A DNA stretch of 64,000 nt from Paractinoplanes atraurantiacus. GTDB lineage: Bacteria; Actinomycetota; Actinomycetes; Mycobacteriales; Micromonosporaceae. Made by a program: the position numbers and the translations under genes. Shown piece by piece: positions 1 through 7,583 of the stretch; the first letter of the stretch is position 1, and every line of letters begins with the position of its first letter. Where the stretch lies: positions 186,001 to 250,000 of the forward strand of contig NZ_OBDY01000007.1 of NCBI RefSeq assembly GCF_900215205.1. The letters are read 5' to 3'. The notes under the pieces are model-generated. The model searched no databases. It saw only the letters and a list, made by a program, of their open reading frames with translations, and was not told the DNA's origin.

Positions 1-90
1 GTCCCCGGCCCGCTGACCGACTCGATCGCCGTGCTGGCCCGCATCGTCGTGGCCGTCGAGGAGTTCCTCGACGAAATCCAGTGGCCCTGA
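1..90 (+). CDS. 3' end of an unidentified gene
   Basis: An open frame enters from the left edge and ends at the TGA at 88-90, giving 29 C-terminal residues ending in EEFLDEIQWP. Codon use matches the neighbours. The fragment is too short to assign a family. Confidence 0.6.
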   Translation, partial: VPGPLTDSIAVLARIVVAVEEFLDEIQWP

Positions 91-118
91 GGATGCCCGC
101 TGGGCATACTTCACCGTC

Positions 119-472
119 ATGAGCCGCACCATCAGGGTCACCGTGCGTGGCAGCTTCGACAACCTGACCGACGCCCAGCTGGCCGAGCTGGTCGCCGCCC
201 AGGGCGCCCACGACTTCCTGCACACGCAGTACACCCCCGAGGGCCATTTGACGTACGACCTGCCCGCGCGGCCGTTCTTCACCTTCCGCTTCGCCGAGCA
301 GGCCGCCGACGACGCCGACGTGCCCAAGGCGGCCGCCCGAGCCGAGGCCAAGGCCGCCTCGTGGATGGCCGCCCGCGGCTATGCGATCAAGAAGGTCACG
401 TCCCAGACGGTCGACGTCGCGGAAATCCCCCTGGGCAAACGCGGGAAGCGCGAGGCCGCCCGCAAAGGCTGA
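119..472 (+). CDS. DUF6204 family protein
   Basis: A 117-residue protein beginning MSRTIRVTVRGSFDNLTDAQ, with an acidic middle and a basic lysine/arginine-rich tail. The N-terminal pattern (short beta strand with VTVRG, then LTDAQ and a TPEGHLTYD segment) is what I associate with the actinobacterial DUF6204 family, whose function is unknown. A CATACT box lies 8 bases before the ATG with no Shine-Dalgarno, so the mRNA may be leaderless. It ends 8 bases before the convergent kinase-like gene. Confidence 0.7.
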   Translation: MSRTIRVTVRGSFDNLTDAQLAELVAAQGAHDFLHTQYTPEGHLTYDLPARPFFTFRFAEQAADDADVPKAAARAEAKAASWMAARGYAIKKVTSQTVDVAEIPLGKRGKREAARKG

Positions 473-479
473 CCCTTGG

Positions 480-1427
480 TCAGGCGGCCGCTGCGGGACG
501 CTCGGCGATCAGCCGGGTCACCAAGGGGCGTAACGCGAGGGCCCGCGCGCGGCGCCAGGCCGCGATCGGCAGGACCACGTCCCGGACCGTCGCCGACCGG
601 AAACGCCACATGCCGGCCAGGCCGACCACGAACCGCGACGCCTCCGGCGGCAGGTCCTGCAGCAGCCGGTAGGCGCGGTCGGTGGCGACGTGCGGGCCCG
701 CTTCGTGGCCGCTGGCGACCACGTCGGCGGCCAGCTGGGCCAGGTCGATCCAGGCGGCGCCGGCCGAGGCGTACGCCCAATCAAGCAGTGTCGCCTCTTC
801 GCCCCGCGCCGTGTTGTCGACCCGGATGTCACGGTGCACCAGGGCGTTCCCGGCCGTCCAGCCCTCCCAGCCGGCCACCATCGCCGCCGCCGGTTCAAGG
901 TGCTCGCGTTCCCAAGCGTCCTCAGCGCCGACCTCCAGCATCCGCTCCGAGCCGCCCTCGCCGTCGGCCTTCAGCATTCGCTCCCAGCCGTCGAAACCGA
1001 AAAGCCGCTGGGCGACCGGGGCGAAGGCTGCCGGGGCCTGATGGCCGCTGGTCGTGCGGCACGCCCGCGCCACCGCCTCGATGGACGCATCGGTCCACAA
1101 CGCGCCGCCGGCACCCTCGGCCCACGTGGTCACGAGCGCCACCCACGGCCCGCACTCGACGGTGGCCAGCCGCCGCGGCGCCGGCACCGAAACCGGCAGC
1201 TCGTCCAGGATCGCCGACTCCCGCCGCACCATCGCATGGTTGTGCGCCCGCACCCGAGCCGACTCCGCCTTGACGAACACCCGCCGCCCATCGGCCAGCC
1301 GCAACCCCACAGCCGGCCCCGGCGACATACCACCGCGCAGATCCCAGTGACCGGCCGCCGCCGACCCGAGCGCCCGCGCCACCCCGGCCCGCAGCGCCTC
1401 GGGCGTGCTTGCCCAGGCCGCCCTCAC
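480..1427 (-). CDS. APH/choline kinase-fold phosphotransferase
   Basis: A 315-residue protein of the aminoglycoside phosphotransferase (PF01636) fold. The Brenner motif is intact: HRDIRVDN supplies the catalytic Asp and the metal-binding Asn, and LLDWAYAS supplies the DFG-equivalent Asp. The substrate cannot be read from sequence; most actinobacterial members of this group are uncharacterised small-molecule kinases. Its GTG start overlaps the stop of the upstream GNAT frame as GTGA, so the two were probably co-translated. It is one of three intact APH-like genes in the window, plus one decayed fragment. Confidence 0.8.
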   Translation of the reverse strand: MRAAWASTPEALRAGVARALGSAAAGHWDLRGGMSPGPAVGLRLADGRRVFVKAESARVRAHNHAMVRRESAILDELPVSVPAPRRLATVECGPWVALVTTWAEGAGGALWTDASIEAVARACRTTSGHQAPAAFAPVAQRLFGFDGWERMLKADGEGGSERMLEVGAEDAWEREHLEPAAAMVAGWEGWTAGNALVHRDIRVDNTARGEEATLLDWAYASAGAAWIDLAQLAADVVASGHEAGPHVATDRAYRLLQDLPPEASRFVVGLAGMWRFRSATVRDVVLPIAAWRRARALALRPLVTRLIAERPAAAA

Positions 1428-1940
1428 CGGCCGACCTGACGAAGATCGATCATGTAGAACAGCAGAGTCCCCCGCTCGTCCCGCTCCACCCGGTCGACCC
1501 GCAACCCCAGCCCTTCCACGATCCGCCGCTTCGCCGCGTTACCGGGCCGGATGGACGACCAGACCCGCCCGAGCCCCGCTGCCCGGCACTCGCCGAGCAC
1601 GGCCCGGGCCGCCTCCGAGGCGTACCCCCGCCCCCGATGCGACCGCCCGATCAGATAGCCGATCTCCGGCTCGGCCGCCCCGGTACGTCCCGTCAACATC
1701 CCGCAGTTCCCGACGAGCACCCCACTCTCGGCGTCCCCGCACGGCGTACCAGCACAGCCCGTACTCCCGCTGGGCGACGCCCCGCCGCTGAATCCACCTC
1801 TCGGTCTGCGCCAGTGCGGTGAACGGCCCACCCCCGATCGTGTGCGTCAGCGGATCAGAGAACAGCTCGTGCAGCTCCACGGCATCCGCTTGTTCGAACT
1901 GCCGCAGCCGCAGCCGCGGCGTCGTCAACGAGGTGCGCAC
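1424..1940 (-). pseudogene. GNAT N-acetyltransferase, frameshifted
   Basis: The GTG at 1940 opens a typical RimJ-like N-terminus (LTTPRLRLRQF, then EYGLCWYAVR). From about 1738 the same protein continues in another frame (AESGVLVGNCGML, EIGYLIGRSHRGRGYASEAAR with the acetyl-CoA loop, and a normal C-terminus to 1424). Removing one base from the C4 run at 1735-1738 restores a single frame of about 171 codons. Either the gene is broken or the assembly has a one-base homopolymer error. The intact overlap with the downstream kinase favours a recent event or an error. Confidence 0.75.
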
Positions 1941-1945
1941 CCGCG

Positions 1946-2863
1946 TCAGACCGGCGGTGTGGTTGCGTCGTGGTCGACGGCCGACGATTCCGGCCACGGG
2001 GCCGCGCCGGAACGCTGGCGTTCGTCGTCCAGGAGCCGTACGAGATTGGTCCATGCCTGTTCCCGCACCCGCTCCAGCGACGATTCGCCCACGCTGTGCC
2101 GGCCACCGGAGCCGCTCTGCCCCCGAAGAGGCGCGAGCATGTTGTTCTCGATCTGTTCGCGGTGGGTCCACGGCTTCCGGTCGCCCATCCGGAACTCGCC
2201 GGCCCACTCGGTGAACACGTGCACCTCGGGAGCGATCGCCTCAACGCGTCGCCACACAGCCTCGTTCCAAGGTCCGAGACCGGTCGTCTCCTCAAGGGCA
2301 CGACGCTGCCAGGAAGCGAGGGCGGTGCTGATCGCACGGACGAGCTCGTCCCAGCGCCGCAGCAGTTCCTGAGGCTGCGCATGGTGGGGGTCACGGCCGA
2401 AGCCCACGGTGATCTGCACCGAGGGGCGGTCCCAGGCCAGATGAAAGCTCAGCCGCCGCCGTTCACCTTCGCCCCCGAGTGACACCCAACCGATCTCCAG
2501 CAGCTCCCACAACTCGTACCTGCTCATGCGCCACGGCAGCAGCGACGCGAACCGGCGCCAGACGGTGACAGCCGTGCCGTCGAACTCGACCCGGGCCCGA
2601 TGCGTGTCGCACCTCAACGTCGAACCGCCCCGCACCATCATCGGCACCTTCTCCTGTTCGACCGCCGCACGCGTCGTCCTTTGGACCCGCTGTCGCGCCT
2701 GCACCTTGTGCCACTGTAGGCCCAGCCACACGGCAAACCGTTCGACGAGTTGACCGCGCAAGGGGTCCCACCTCCACGAAGAGGGCCGATGGTCCAGGTC
2801 TCGCCGGCACCCGAGGGGCAACACCCGCTCCTGGCGTAGCCACGCCGTTGCCTGCCCGAACAA
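1946..2863 (-). CDS. hypothetical protein
   Basis: An open frame of 305 codons ending five bases before the GNAT start. I do not recognise the family. The middle has an alternating hydrophobic/charged stretch (RVEFDGTAVTVWRRF, then ELWELLEIGWVSL) that looks like a small beta domain, and the second half is helical and tryptophan-rich (QELLRRWDELVRAISTALASWQ). There is no signal peptide or membrane segment. The start is uncertain: the frame opens with TTG at 2863, and an AGGAGA lies further upstream with no good start after it. It transcribes away from the AT-rich pocket at 2970-3080. Confidence 0.5.
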   Translation of the reverse strand: MFGQATAWLRQERVLPLGCRRDLDHRPSSWRWDPLRGQLVERFAVWLGLQWHKVQARQRVQRTTRAAVEQEKVPMMVRGGSTLRCDTHRARVEFDGTAVTVWRRFASLLPWRMSRYELWELLEIGWVSLGGEGERRRLSFHLAWDRPSVQITVGFGRDPHHAQPQELLRRWDELVRAISTALASWQRRALEETTGLGPWNEAVWRRVEAIAPEVHVFTEWAGEFRMGDRKPWTHREQIENNMLAPLRGQSGSGGRHSVGESSLERVREQAWTNLVRLLDDERQRSGAAPWPESSAVDHDATTPPV

Positions 2864-2970
2864 GGCGGCAGCCGTACGCCCGGCGGATCTCCTACGAATG
2901 CTCGTACCCGACAGCGGCGGCGCGCGTCCTGAATCTCGCGCGCCGCCGCTCGCGAGACCCGCCGCCCAGA

Positions 2971-3004
2971 ATTATCGGATTACTAATATTGGCAATCCGA
3001 TAAT
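2971..3004. repeat. perfect inverted repeat, 11-bp arms
   Basis: The arms ATTATCGGATT (2971-2981) and AATCCGATAAT (2994-3004) are exact reverse complements separated by 12 bases. This could be an operator for one of the divergent genes or a recombinase accessory site. It contains no ORF, and no T-run follows it to suggest a terminator. Confidence 0.75.
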
Positions 3005-3044
3005 CGAGTTAGAAGCAAGACGTGTCGACTTCTTCACGTTCCGT

Positions 3045-3076
3045 ACTCATAGGATAATTACTGTTATCCTATGAGT
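3045..3076. repeat. perfect inverted repeat with Xer/dif-like core geometry
   Basis: Arms ACTCATAGGATAA (3045-3057) and TTATCCTATGAGT (3064-3076) flank a 6-base centre TTACTG. The inner layout, ATAA-N6-TTAT, with 11-bp arms either side of a 6-bp spacer, is the layout of XerC/XerD recombination sites. Unlike chromosomal dif the arms are fully symmetrical. A tyrosine recombinase gene starts 274 bases downstream, so this is a candidate crossover site; an operator for an unseen regulator is the alternative. Confidence 0.6.
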
Positions 3077-3349
3077 CCTTAGCCTAGCCGTCCTTGGGCT
3101 CGACCTGAGGGTGAGCGGGCGATTGGGGCGACGGCGACTCGCTCACATCCAACCGATCGAGCGTCCGCCGGTGTCGCCAGTGGACAGACGGTCGCCACCC
3201 TCGCCGAGGACGGCGCGGCCGCGTTATCTGCCGCTGCCGCCGAGACTGGGCGCAAGCGGGTGGATGCGGTCTCGGCCTGCCTGCGTGCGCGGAAGGCCCG
3301 TGACGACGATGATCGGATCCGACCATTCGCTGACGGAGGAGTGCGCGAG

Positions 3350-4456
3350 ATGACGATGCCGGCCGGCTCTGCCGTGACTCTCGCGCAGGCGCAGCCGGTG
3401 CTGGCTGACCGGGTCGCGCGGATCGCGGCCGCGGTGGCCCGGATGCCCGCGCTGCCTCCGGACGACGGCAGCCGGTACAGCCCGCGCCGGCTGACCGTCG
3501 CGTGGCTGCTGGAAGCCGAGTCGGTGCACACCGAGAAGGCCCACGACCGCGACCTCGACGTCTTCCTGCAGTGGTGCGGGCAGGAACGCCTCGATCCGCT
3601 CACCGCGCGGCCCACCGATCTGGCCCAGTTCCGGGTGTGGCGCGAACACGCGGCGGTGGACGGGAAGCCCGCCGCGGCCGCCACCGTCGCGCGCGCCCTG
3701 GCGTCGATCTCCAGTTGGTATGCCCATCTGGTGGCGAACACCGACGGCGGTGTCGTGCGTAATCCGGCCGCGGCGGTCAAGCGCCCACCGGTCAACCGGA
3801 ACACCTCGACGACCGCCGGGCTCACCCTCGACGAGGTCGACGCGCTTCTGGCCGCCGCCGATCAGCAGGTCATCGACCGGGCCCCGGCCGCCGAGCGGAG
3901 CCTGACCGGCCGGATCAACCATCTGGCCGCGTTACGCGACCGGGCGCTGCTGCGGCTGCTGGCCGACCTCGGCCTGCGGATCAGTGAAGCCCTCGACCGT
4001 GACCTCGGCGATCTGAGCAACAACGCCGGGCACCGCACCGTCCGGTTCGTGGGCAAGGGCGGCGTACGCAGGGAACGGCCGCTCACCCCGCACGCCTTGC
4101 AAGCGCTCGACGAATACCTCGCCGTGCGCGCTGACGTGGCCGACCTGACCGGGCCGTTGTTCGCCACCACCGGAGTCAGCGGGAACGGCCGCCTGGCCGA
4201 GCCCAACGTGTTCATCACCATTCGCCGGCTCGCGAAGAAGGCGGGCATCCCGGCCGCGAACCGGCTCTCCCCGCACTCGCTGCGGCATGCGTTCGCCACC
4301 GGCGCCCGGGAAGCCGGTGTGCCCTTGGAAGACGTCCAGGACGCCATGGGCCACGCCGACCCGCGCACCACCCGCCGCTACGACCGCGACCGGCACAACC
4401 TCGACCGCGACCCCGCCTTCATCCTCGGCGCCCGCCGAGCCAGCCGCCGCACCTGA
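3350..4456 (+). CDS. tyrosine recombinase (XerC/XerD-like integrase)
   Basis: A 368-residue site-specific recombinase. The N-terminal half is a SAM-like core-binding domain (about residues 40-150: EKAHDRDLDVFLQW, then LAQFRVWREHA). The C-terminal catalytic domain carries the full set: Arg in GLRISE (about 210), Lys in GKGGVRRE (about 235), HSLRH (about 308-312), GHAD (about 334) and the nucleophile Tyr in RRYDRDR (about 343). I chose the ATG at 3350 because GGAGGA lies 9 bases upstream; the frame is open further back but without a ribosome site. No other phage or plasmid genes lie around it, so it may be a stand-alone Xer-like enzyme or the last survivor of an element. The palindromic sites at 2971-3076 are candidate substrates. 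Confidence 0.85.
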   Translation: MTMPAGSAVTLAQAQPVLADRVARIAAAVARMPALPPDDGSRYSPRRLTVAWLLEAESVHTEKAHDRDLDVFLQWCGQERLDPLTARPTDLAQFRVWREHAAVDGKPAAAATVARALASISSWYAHLVANTDGGVVRNPAAAVKRPPVNRNTSTTAGLTLDEVDALLAAADQQVIDRAPAAERSLTGRINHLAALRDRALLRLLADLGLRISEALDRDLGDLSNNAGHRTVRFVGKGGVRRERPLTPHALQALDEYLAVRADVADLTGPLFATTGVSGNGRLAEPNVFITIRRLAKKAGIPAANRLSPHSLRHAFATGAREAGVPLEDVQDAMGHADPRTTRRYDRDRHNLDRDPAFILGARRASRRT

Positions 4457-4512
4457 CCCAGGGCCACGAGACGGGTATCGGGCCCCGGGCTTGAACGACA
4501 AGGAGAGGACGA

Positions 4513-5187
4513 GTGCTGGAGAACGACGGCGCCGGGCCGGTTCCGGGCGTGAGCGCGGACGGCTGGTTGGCTGATACCCGCAGGTCCTACGACACCGTTG
4601 CCGGCAGCTACGCCGATTTCGTTCGCGGGTCGCTGGAGCAGCAGCCGTATCTGCGTGCGGCGCTGGCGCTGTTCGCCGACCTGGTGCACACGGCCGGCGG
4701 CGGACCGGTGGCCGATGTGGGATGCGGGCCCGGGCACGTCACCGCCCGCCTGCGGCAGCTCGGCGTGGACGCCTTCGGCATCGACCTGTCGCCCGCGATG
4801 ATCGACGTCGCCCGGCGGGACCACCCCGGCCTGCGGTTCGCGGTCGGCTCGATGACGGATCTGCCGCTCGCCGATGCTTCCGCCGCCGCCGTGCTCGCCT
4901 TCTGGTCGCTGATCCACGTCCCGGACGACGAGATCCCGGCCGTCTTCGGCCACTTCCACCGTGTGCTGCGCCCCGGCGGTCTGGTGCTGGCCGGGTTCCA
5001 TGTCGGCGACGGGTCCCGGCTGAAGACGGAAGGCTACGGCGGCCATCCGATGAACGTGTACGTCCACCGCCGCCGGCCCGATCGGGTCGCGCATTGGCTG
5101 CGCGACGCCGGCTTCACGGTCGATGCGCAAATGGTCTTCGGCCCCGACGACAGCGTTCCGGGAGCCGTCATCATCGCCCACCGTTAG
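4513..5187 (+). CDS. class I SAM-dependent methyltransferase
   Basis: A 224-residue Rossmann-fold methyltransferase. Motif I is VADVGCGPGHVTARL (about residues 68-80), followed by GIDLSPAMI (acidic loop binding the SAM ribose) and VLRPGGLVLAGFHV. The GTG start follows AGGAGAGG with suitable spacing. The substrate is unknown. The N-terminal WLADTRRSYDTVAGSYADF is typical of small-molecule methyltransferases of the ubiE/type 11 group. It stands 57 bases after the recombinase gene. Confidence 0.85.
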   Translation: MLENDGAGPVPGVSADGWLADTRRSYDTVAGSYADFVRGSLEQQPYLRAALALFADLVHTAGGGPVADVGCGPGHVTARLRQLGVDAFGIDLSPAMIDVARRDHPGLRFAVGSMTDLPLADASAAAVLAFWSLIHVPDDEIPAVFGHFHRVLRPGGLVLAGFHVGDGSRLKTEGYGGHPMNVYVHRRRPDRVAHWLRDAGFTVDAQMVFGPDDSVPGAVIIAHR

Positions 5188-5211
5188 CCCCACGAAGGCC
5201 TCGGCCGAAGA

Positions 5212-5254
5212 GGCAACATCTGTTGACAGGCAGCCGAGGGCAACATACGTTGCC
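5212..5254 (+). promoter_or_regulatory. twin operators overlapping a leaderless promoter
   Basis: A consensus -35 TTGACA (5223-5228), a 17-base spacer and a -10 TACGTT (5246-5251) put the transcription start at or next to the A of the ATG at 5259. Two copies of one dyad lie across these boxes: GGCAACATCTGTTGAC (5212-5227, one arm base off) and GGCAACATACGTTGCC (5239-5254, perfect 6-bp arms). They start 27 bases apart. A repressor bound here would cover both promoter boxes. The gene downstream encodes its own HTH, so autoregulation is possible. Confidence 0.75.
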
Positions 5255-5258
5255 TTGC

Positions 5259-6182
5259 ATGAGCGATGTTGGGCGCCTGGTGGACGAGGTTGCCGGCGGG
5301 GGCGGGATTGACGGGCTGCGCCGGGTCACCGAGGCGATCTCGGCTCTGGAAGCGCGCCGTACGCAGGTCATCAATCAGTTGCGGCGGGAGCGGCGGGCCA
5401 GTTGGGACGAGATCGGGCAGGCGTGCGGCATGACCCGGCAAGGGGCGACTCGGCGCTGGTCGCGCAAGCTGCACGCGGCCTCGTTCGACGCGGCGGCGGA
5501 GGCCTATCAGCGGGGGCGTCCCTCCTATCCGCTGTCCGCCGTGGAGTGGGCGGTGCCGCGCGCGGCGCGCCGGGTTCTCGATCTGGGGGCCGGCACCGGC
5601 AAGTTCACCAAGCTTCTGGCGGACGCGAATCTGGACGTCGTCGCGGTCGAGCCGTCGGCGGCGATGCGCGACCAGCTGGCCGCCGCGGTCCACCGGGCCG
5701 CGGTCTTCGAAGGCTCGGCCGAACGCATCCCCCTGCCCGACGCCAGCGTCGACGCCGTCGTCGTGGCGCAGGCCTGGCACTGGGTCGATCCGCGCGACGC
5801 CACCGCCGAGGTCGCCCGGGTCCTGCGGCCGGGTGGAACGCTCAGCCTCGTCTGGAACATCCGCGACCACAGCGAACCCTGGGTGGCCCTGCTCGACGGC
5901 ATCCTGCACCAGCACACCCGCCAGGAGATCGACACCGAGCCGGAGCTCGGCGAGCCGTTCGCCCGTCTCGAGCGCACCGAGATCCGCTGGCGGCACACGC
6001 TGAGCCGCGGCGAACTTCTCGACATGGTGGCCTCGCGCAGCTACGTCATTGTGCTGCCCGAGCAGCAGCGCCGCGAACTGCTCGGCAACGTCGAGGAGCT
6101 CATGGACACCCACCCCGACCTGAAGGGCCGCGACACGTTGGACCTCCCTTACGTCACCCGGTGCACCAGGGCGACCCGATGA
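5259..6182 (+). CDS. HTH-methyltransferase fusion protein
   Basis: A 307-residue protein. Residues about 1-75 form a helix-turn-helix-like region (LRRERRASWDEIGQACGMTR, then QGATRRWSRK). Residues about 80-300 are a SAM methyltransferase with motif I RVLDLGAGTGKFTKLL, VVAVEPSAAM, AQAWHWVDP and VLRPGGTLSLVWN. The C-terminal half is clearly paralogous to the stand-alone methyltransferase at 38218-38946 (shared AQAWHWV and DMVASRSYVI). The ATG at 5259 is chosen because promoter spacing predicts a leaderless mRNA starting there. The fusion suggests a DNA-binding enzyme or self-regulating protein; the methyl acceptor is unknown. Confidence 0.8.
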   Translation: MSDVGRLVDEVAGGGGIDGLRRVTEAISALEARRTQVINQLRRERRASWDEIGQACGMTRQGATRRWSRKLHAASFDAAAEAYQRGRPSYPLSAVEWAVPRAARRVLDLGAGTGKFTKLLADANLDVVAVEPSAAMRDQLAAAVHRAAVFEGSAERIPLPDASVDAVVVAQAWHWVDPRDATAEVARVLRPGGTLSLVWNIRDHSEPWVALLDGILHQHTRQEIDTEPELGEPFARLERTEIRWRHTLSRGELLDMVASRSYVIVLPEQQRRELLGNVEELMDTHPDLKGRDTLDLPYVTRCTRATR

Positions 6183-6222
6183 CCGGCCCGGTGCCGTTGC
6201 GGCTCCTGGTGGCGCGCCGCGC

Positions 6223-6423
6223 TCAATCGTCGGGACGGGCCGGTGCGCGGGCGGCCTGATAGAGGCCCCACAGGAACTCCAAACCTCCGATCACCATCAA
6301 GACGACGCCGACCTTCTGCAGGTTGAACACCGGGGTTTCGACGTCGCCGGTGAACAGCCACGACAGCAGCCCCACCACGAAAGTCGCCGCGCCGGCCAGC
6401 ATGATCTTGACGGGGGATCTCAT
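6223..6423 (-). CDS. DUF5708-like small membrane protein
   Basis: A 66-residue protein with two transmembrane helices: AGAATFVVGLLSWLFTGDV near the N-terminus, and LQKVGVVLMVIGGLEFLWGLY. The GDVETPVFNLQKVGVVLMVIGG core is what I recall for the actinobacterial DUF5708 family; function unknown. The ATG at 6423 follows AGGAGG with normal spacing; a longer frame to 6453 lacks this. Confidence 0.65.
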   Translation of the reverse strand: MRSPVKIMLAGAATFVVGLLSWLFTGDVETPVFNLQKVGVVLMVIGGLEFLWGLYQAARAPARPDD

Positions 6424-6493
6424 CGGGCCCTCCTCTCTCGGGTGCGTTCGCACGCTATCGCGGGAGCGGCCGGGAGCGCGTCCACCCGAGGTC

Positions 6494-6922
6494 TTACGAC
6501 TTCGGTAGGGGGTGCCGGATCATGAACACGTCGACCGGGTCCTGCGACTCCACAGTGAAGCCGTGCCGTTCGTACAACCGAATGGCGCGACTGCCCCGCA
6601 GCACATTGAGCCGAACCACGTCGGCCGACGTGAGCACGGTCCGCAGGACGGCCGAGCCCAGGCCGCGGCCCTGCAGCGCCGGCGCGAGATAGAAGTGCTC
6701 GAGCCAGCCGGGCCGCACGGTGAGGCTGCCGGCGAACTCACCCCCGTACACAATGATCGAGGTGTGCTCGGGCGAGAAGGAGTCCCGGAGCCGCTGCCGC
6801 ACCCGGTGCTCGTCGAAACGGCCGAGGCGCTCCAGGTCGGGGCGCAGCACGACGGCCCGCAGCTCGGCGATGGCCTTGACATCCCCGGCGGCGGCGGGCC
6901 GCAGGCTCCACGAGACGGTCAT
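6494..6922 (-). CDS. GNAT family N-acetyltransferase
   Basis: A 142-residue acetyltransferase domain. It has the acetyl-CoA binding loop FYLAPALQGRGLGSAVLRTV (Q/RxxGxG/A) and the C-terminal LRGSRAIRLYERHGFTVES. The acceptor is unknown. Its ATG at 6922 overlaps the stop of the upstream membrane-protein gene as ATGA, so the pair is translationally coupled; a longer in-frame start at 6997 lies inside that gene and is unlikely. Confidence 0.8.
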   Translation of the reverse strand: MTVSWSLRPAAAGDVKAIAELRAVVLRPDLERLGRFDEHRVRQRLRDSFSPEHTSIIVYGGEFAGSLTVRPGWLEHFYLAPALQGRGLGSAVLRTVLTSADVVRLNVLRGSRAIRLYERHGFTVESQDPVDVFMIRHPLPKS

Positions 6923-7551
6923 GACCGGCGCAGGGTGCCCCGATAGTTCCACAGCGACCAGGCCAGCACCACCGCGCCGATCCCGGCCAGCACCCACTGG
7001 CCGTCCACCGCGGCGCCGAACACGGCCGTCAGGACCAGCAACGGCAGCAGCGGCCAGTCACCGCGGCGGCGGGGCGGCTCCGCGTCGGCCAGCTCACGGG
7101 CGTAACGCGCCACCGGCTTCTGCCGTGCGGCGGCCGGGGCCTCGGCGACCAGCTCTTTCGCCCGGCGCCGGGACACGCCGTAGCGGCCCACGAGCAGCCC
7201 TTCGAGACGGGCGAGCCAAGGGTCCTGCCGGCGCGGCGTGCGGTTGAACAGCCAGGCCAGCAGCGCCGCCGCGGCGAGCAGCGCAGGCGCCGGAACCGAG
7301 AAGAGGACCGTGGCCGGCAGCTGGGCGAACGCCAGCGCGGTCACCACCACCAGCGCGCCGGTCACGGCGAACGCCCACGGCACCCGGGGCAGCACGAGCG
7401 CCGCCATCAGCGTCACGACCAGCAGCACCGATCCGGTCAGCCCGTCCACCGTAACGGGGATCGTGAGGCTGCCACCCAACCACGCCGCGTACAGGATCAC
7501 CGGTATGGCGAACAGAGATATCGAACCCGCGGCGTCCTTCACCCGTGTCAT
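6919..7551 (-). CDS. multi-pass membrane protein of unknown function
   Basis: A 210-residue protein with about four transmembrane helices at residues 12-110 (LFAIPVILYAAWLGGSL, LLVVTLMAALVLP, WAFAVTGALVVVTALAF, ALLAAAALLAWLF), a basic cytoplasmic loop rich in Arg/Ala, and two more near the C-terminus (LLPLLVLTAVFG, VLAGIGAVVLAWSLW). I recognise no family. It is the first gene of a two-gene unit with the GNAT gene. Confidence 0.65.
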   Translation of the reverse strand: MTRVKDAAGSISLFAIPVILYAAWLGGSLTIPVTVDGLTGSVLLVVTLMAALVLPRVPWAFAVTGALVVVTALAFAQLPATVLFSVPAPALLAAAALLAWLFNRTPRRQDPWLARLEGLLVGRYGVSRRRAKELVAEAPAAARQKPVARYARELADAEPPRRRGDWPLLPLLVLTAVFGAAVDGQWVLAGIGAVVLAWSLWNYRGTLRRS

Positions 7552-7583
7552 TGTGCAAGGCCGGGCAAGGCTAGTCTTCGGCC

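Larger units (their letters stand above)
2864..3349. other. intergenic region with AT-rich pocket
   Basis: About 490 bases lie between the orphan gene and the recombinase. The part 2970-3080 is far richer in A+T than anything nearby and holds two perfect inverted repeats, listed separately. From 3080 to 3349 the GC content returns to normal; open frames there lack a start with a ribosome site and look like shadows. Confidence 0.6.

Noticed and set aside
3260..3349. 30-residue N-terminal extension of the recombinase
   Set aside because: The ATG at 3260 has no Shine-Dalgarno and the added residues are not part of the fold; the ATG at 3350 has GGAGGA 9 bases upstream.
3045..4456. prophage or integrative element at the recombinase
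   Set aside because: No excisionase, replication, portal, capsid or tRNA target is visible around it; only a recombinase and palindromes can be supported.
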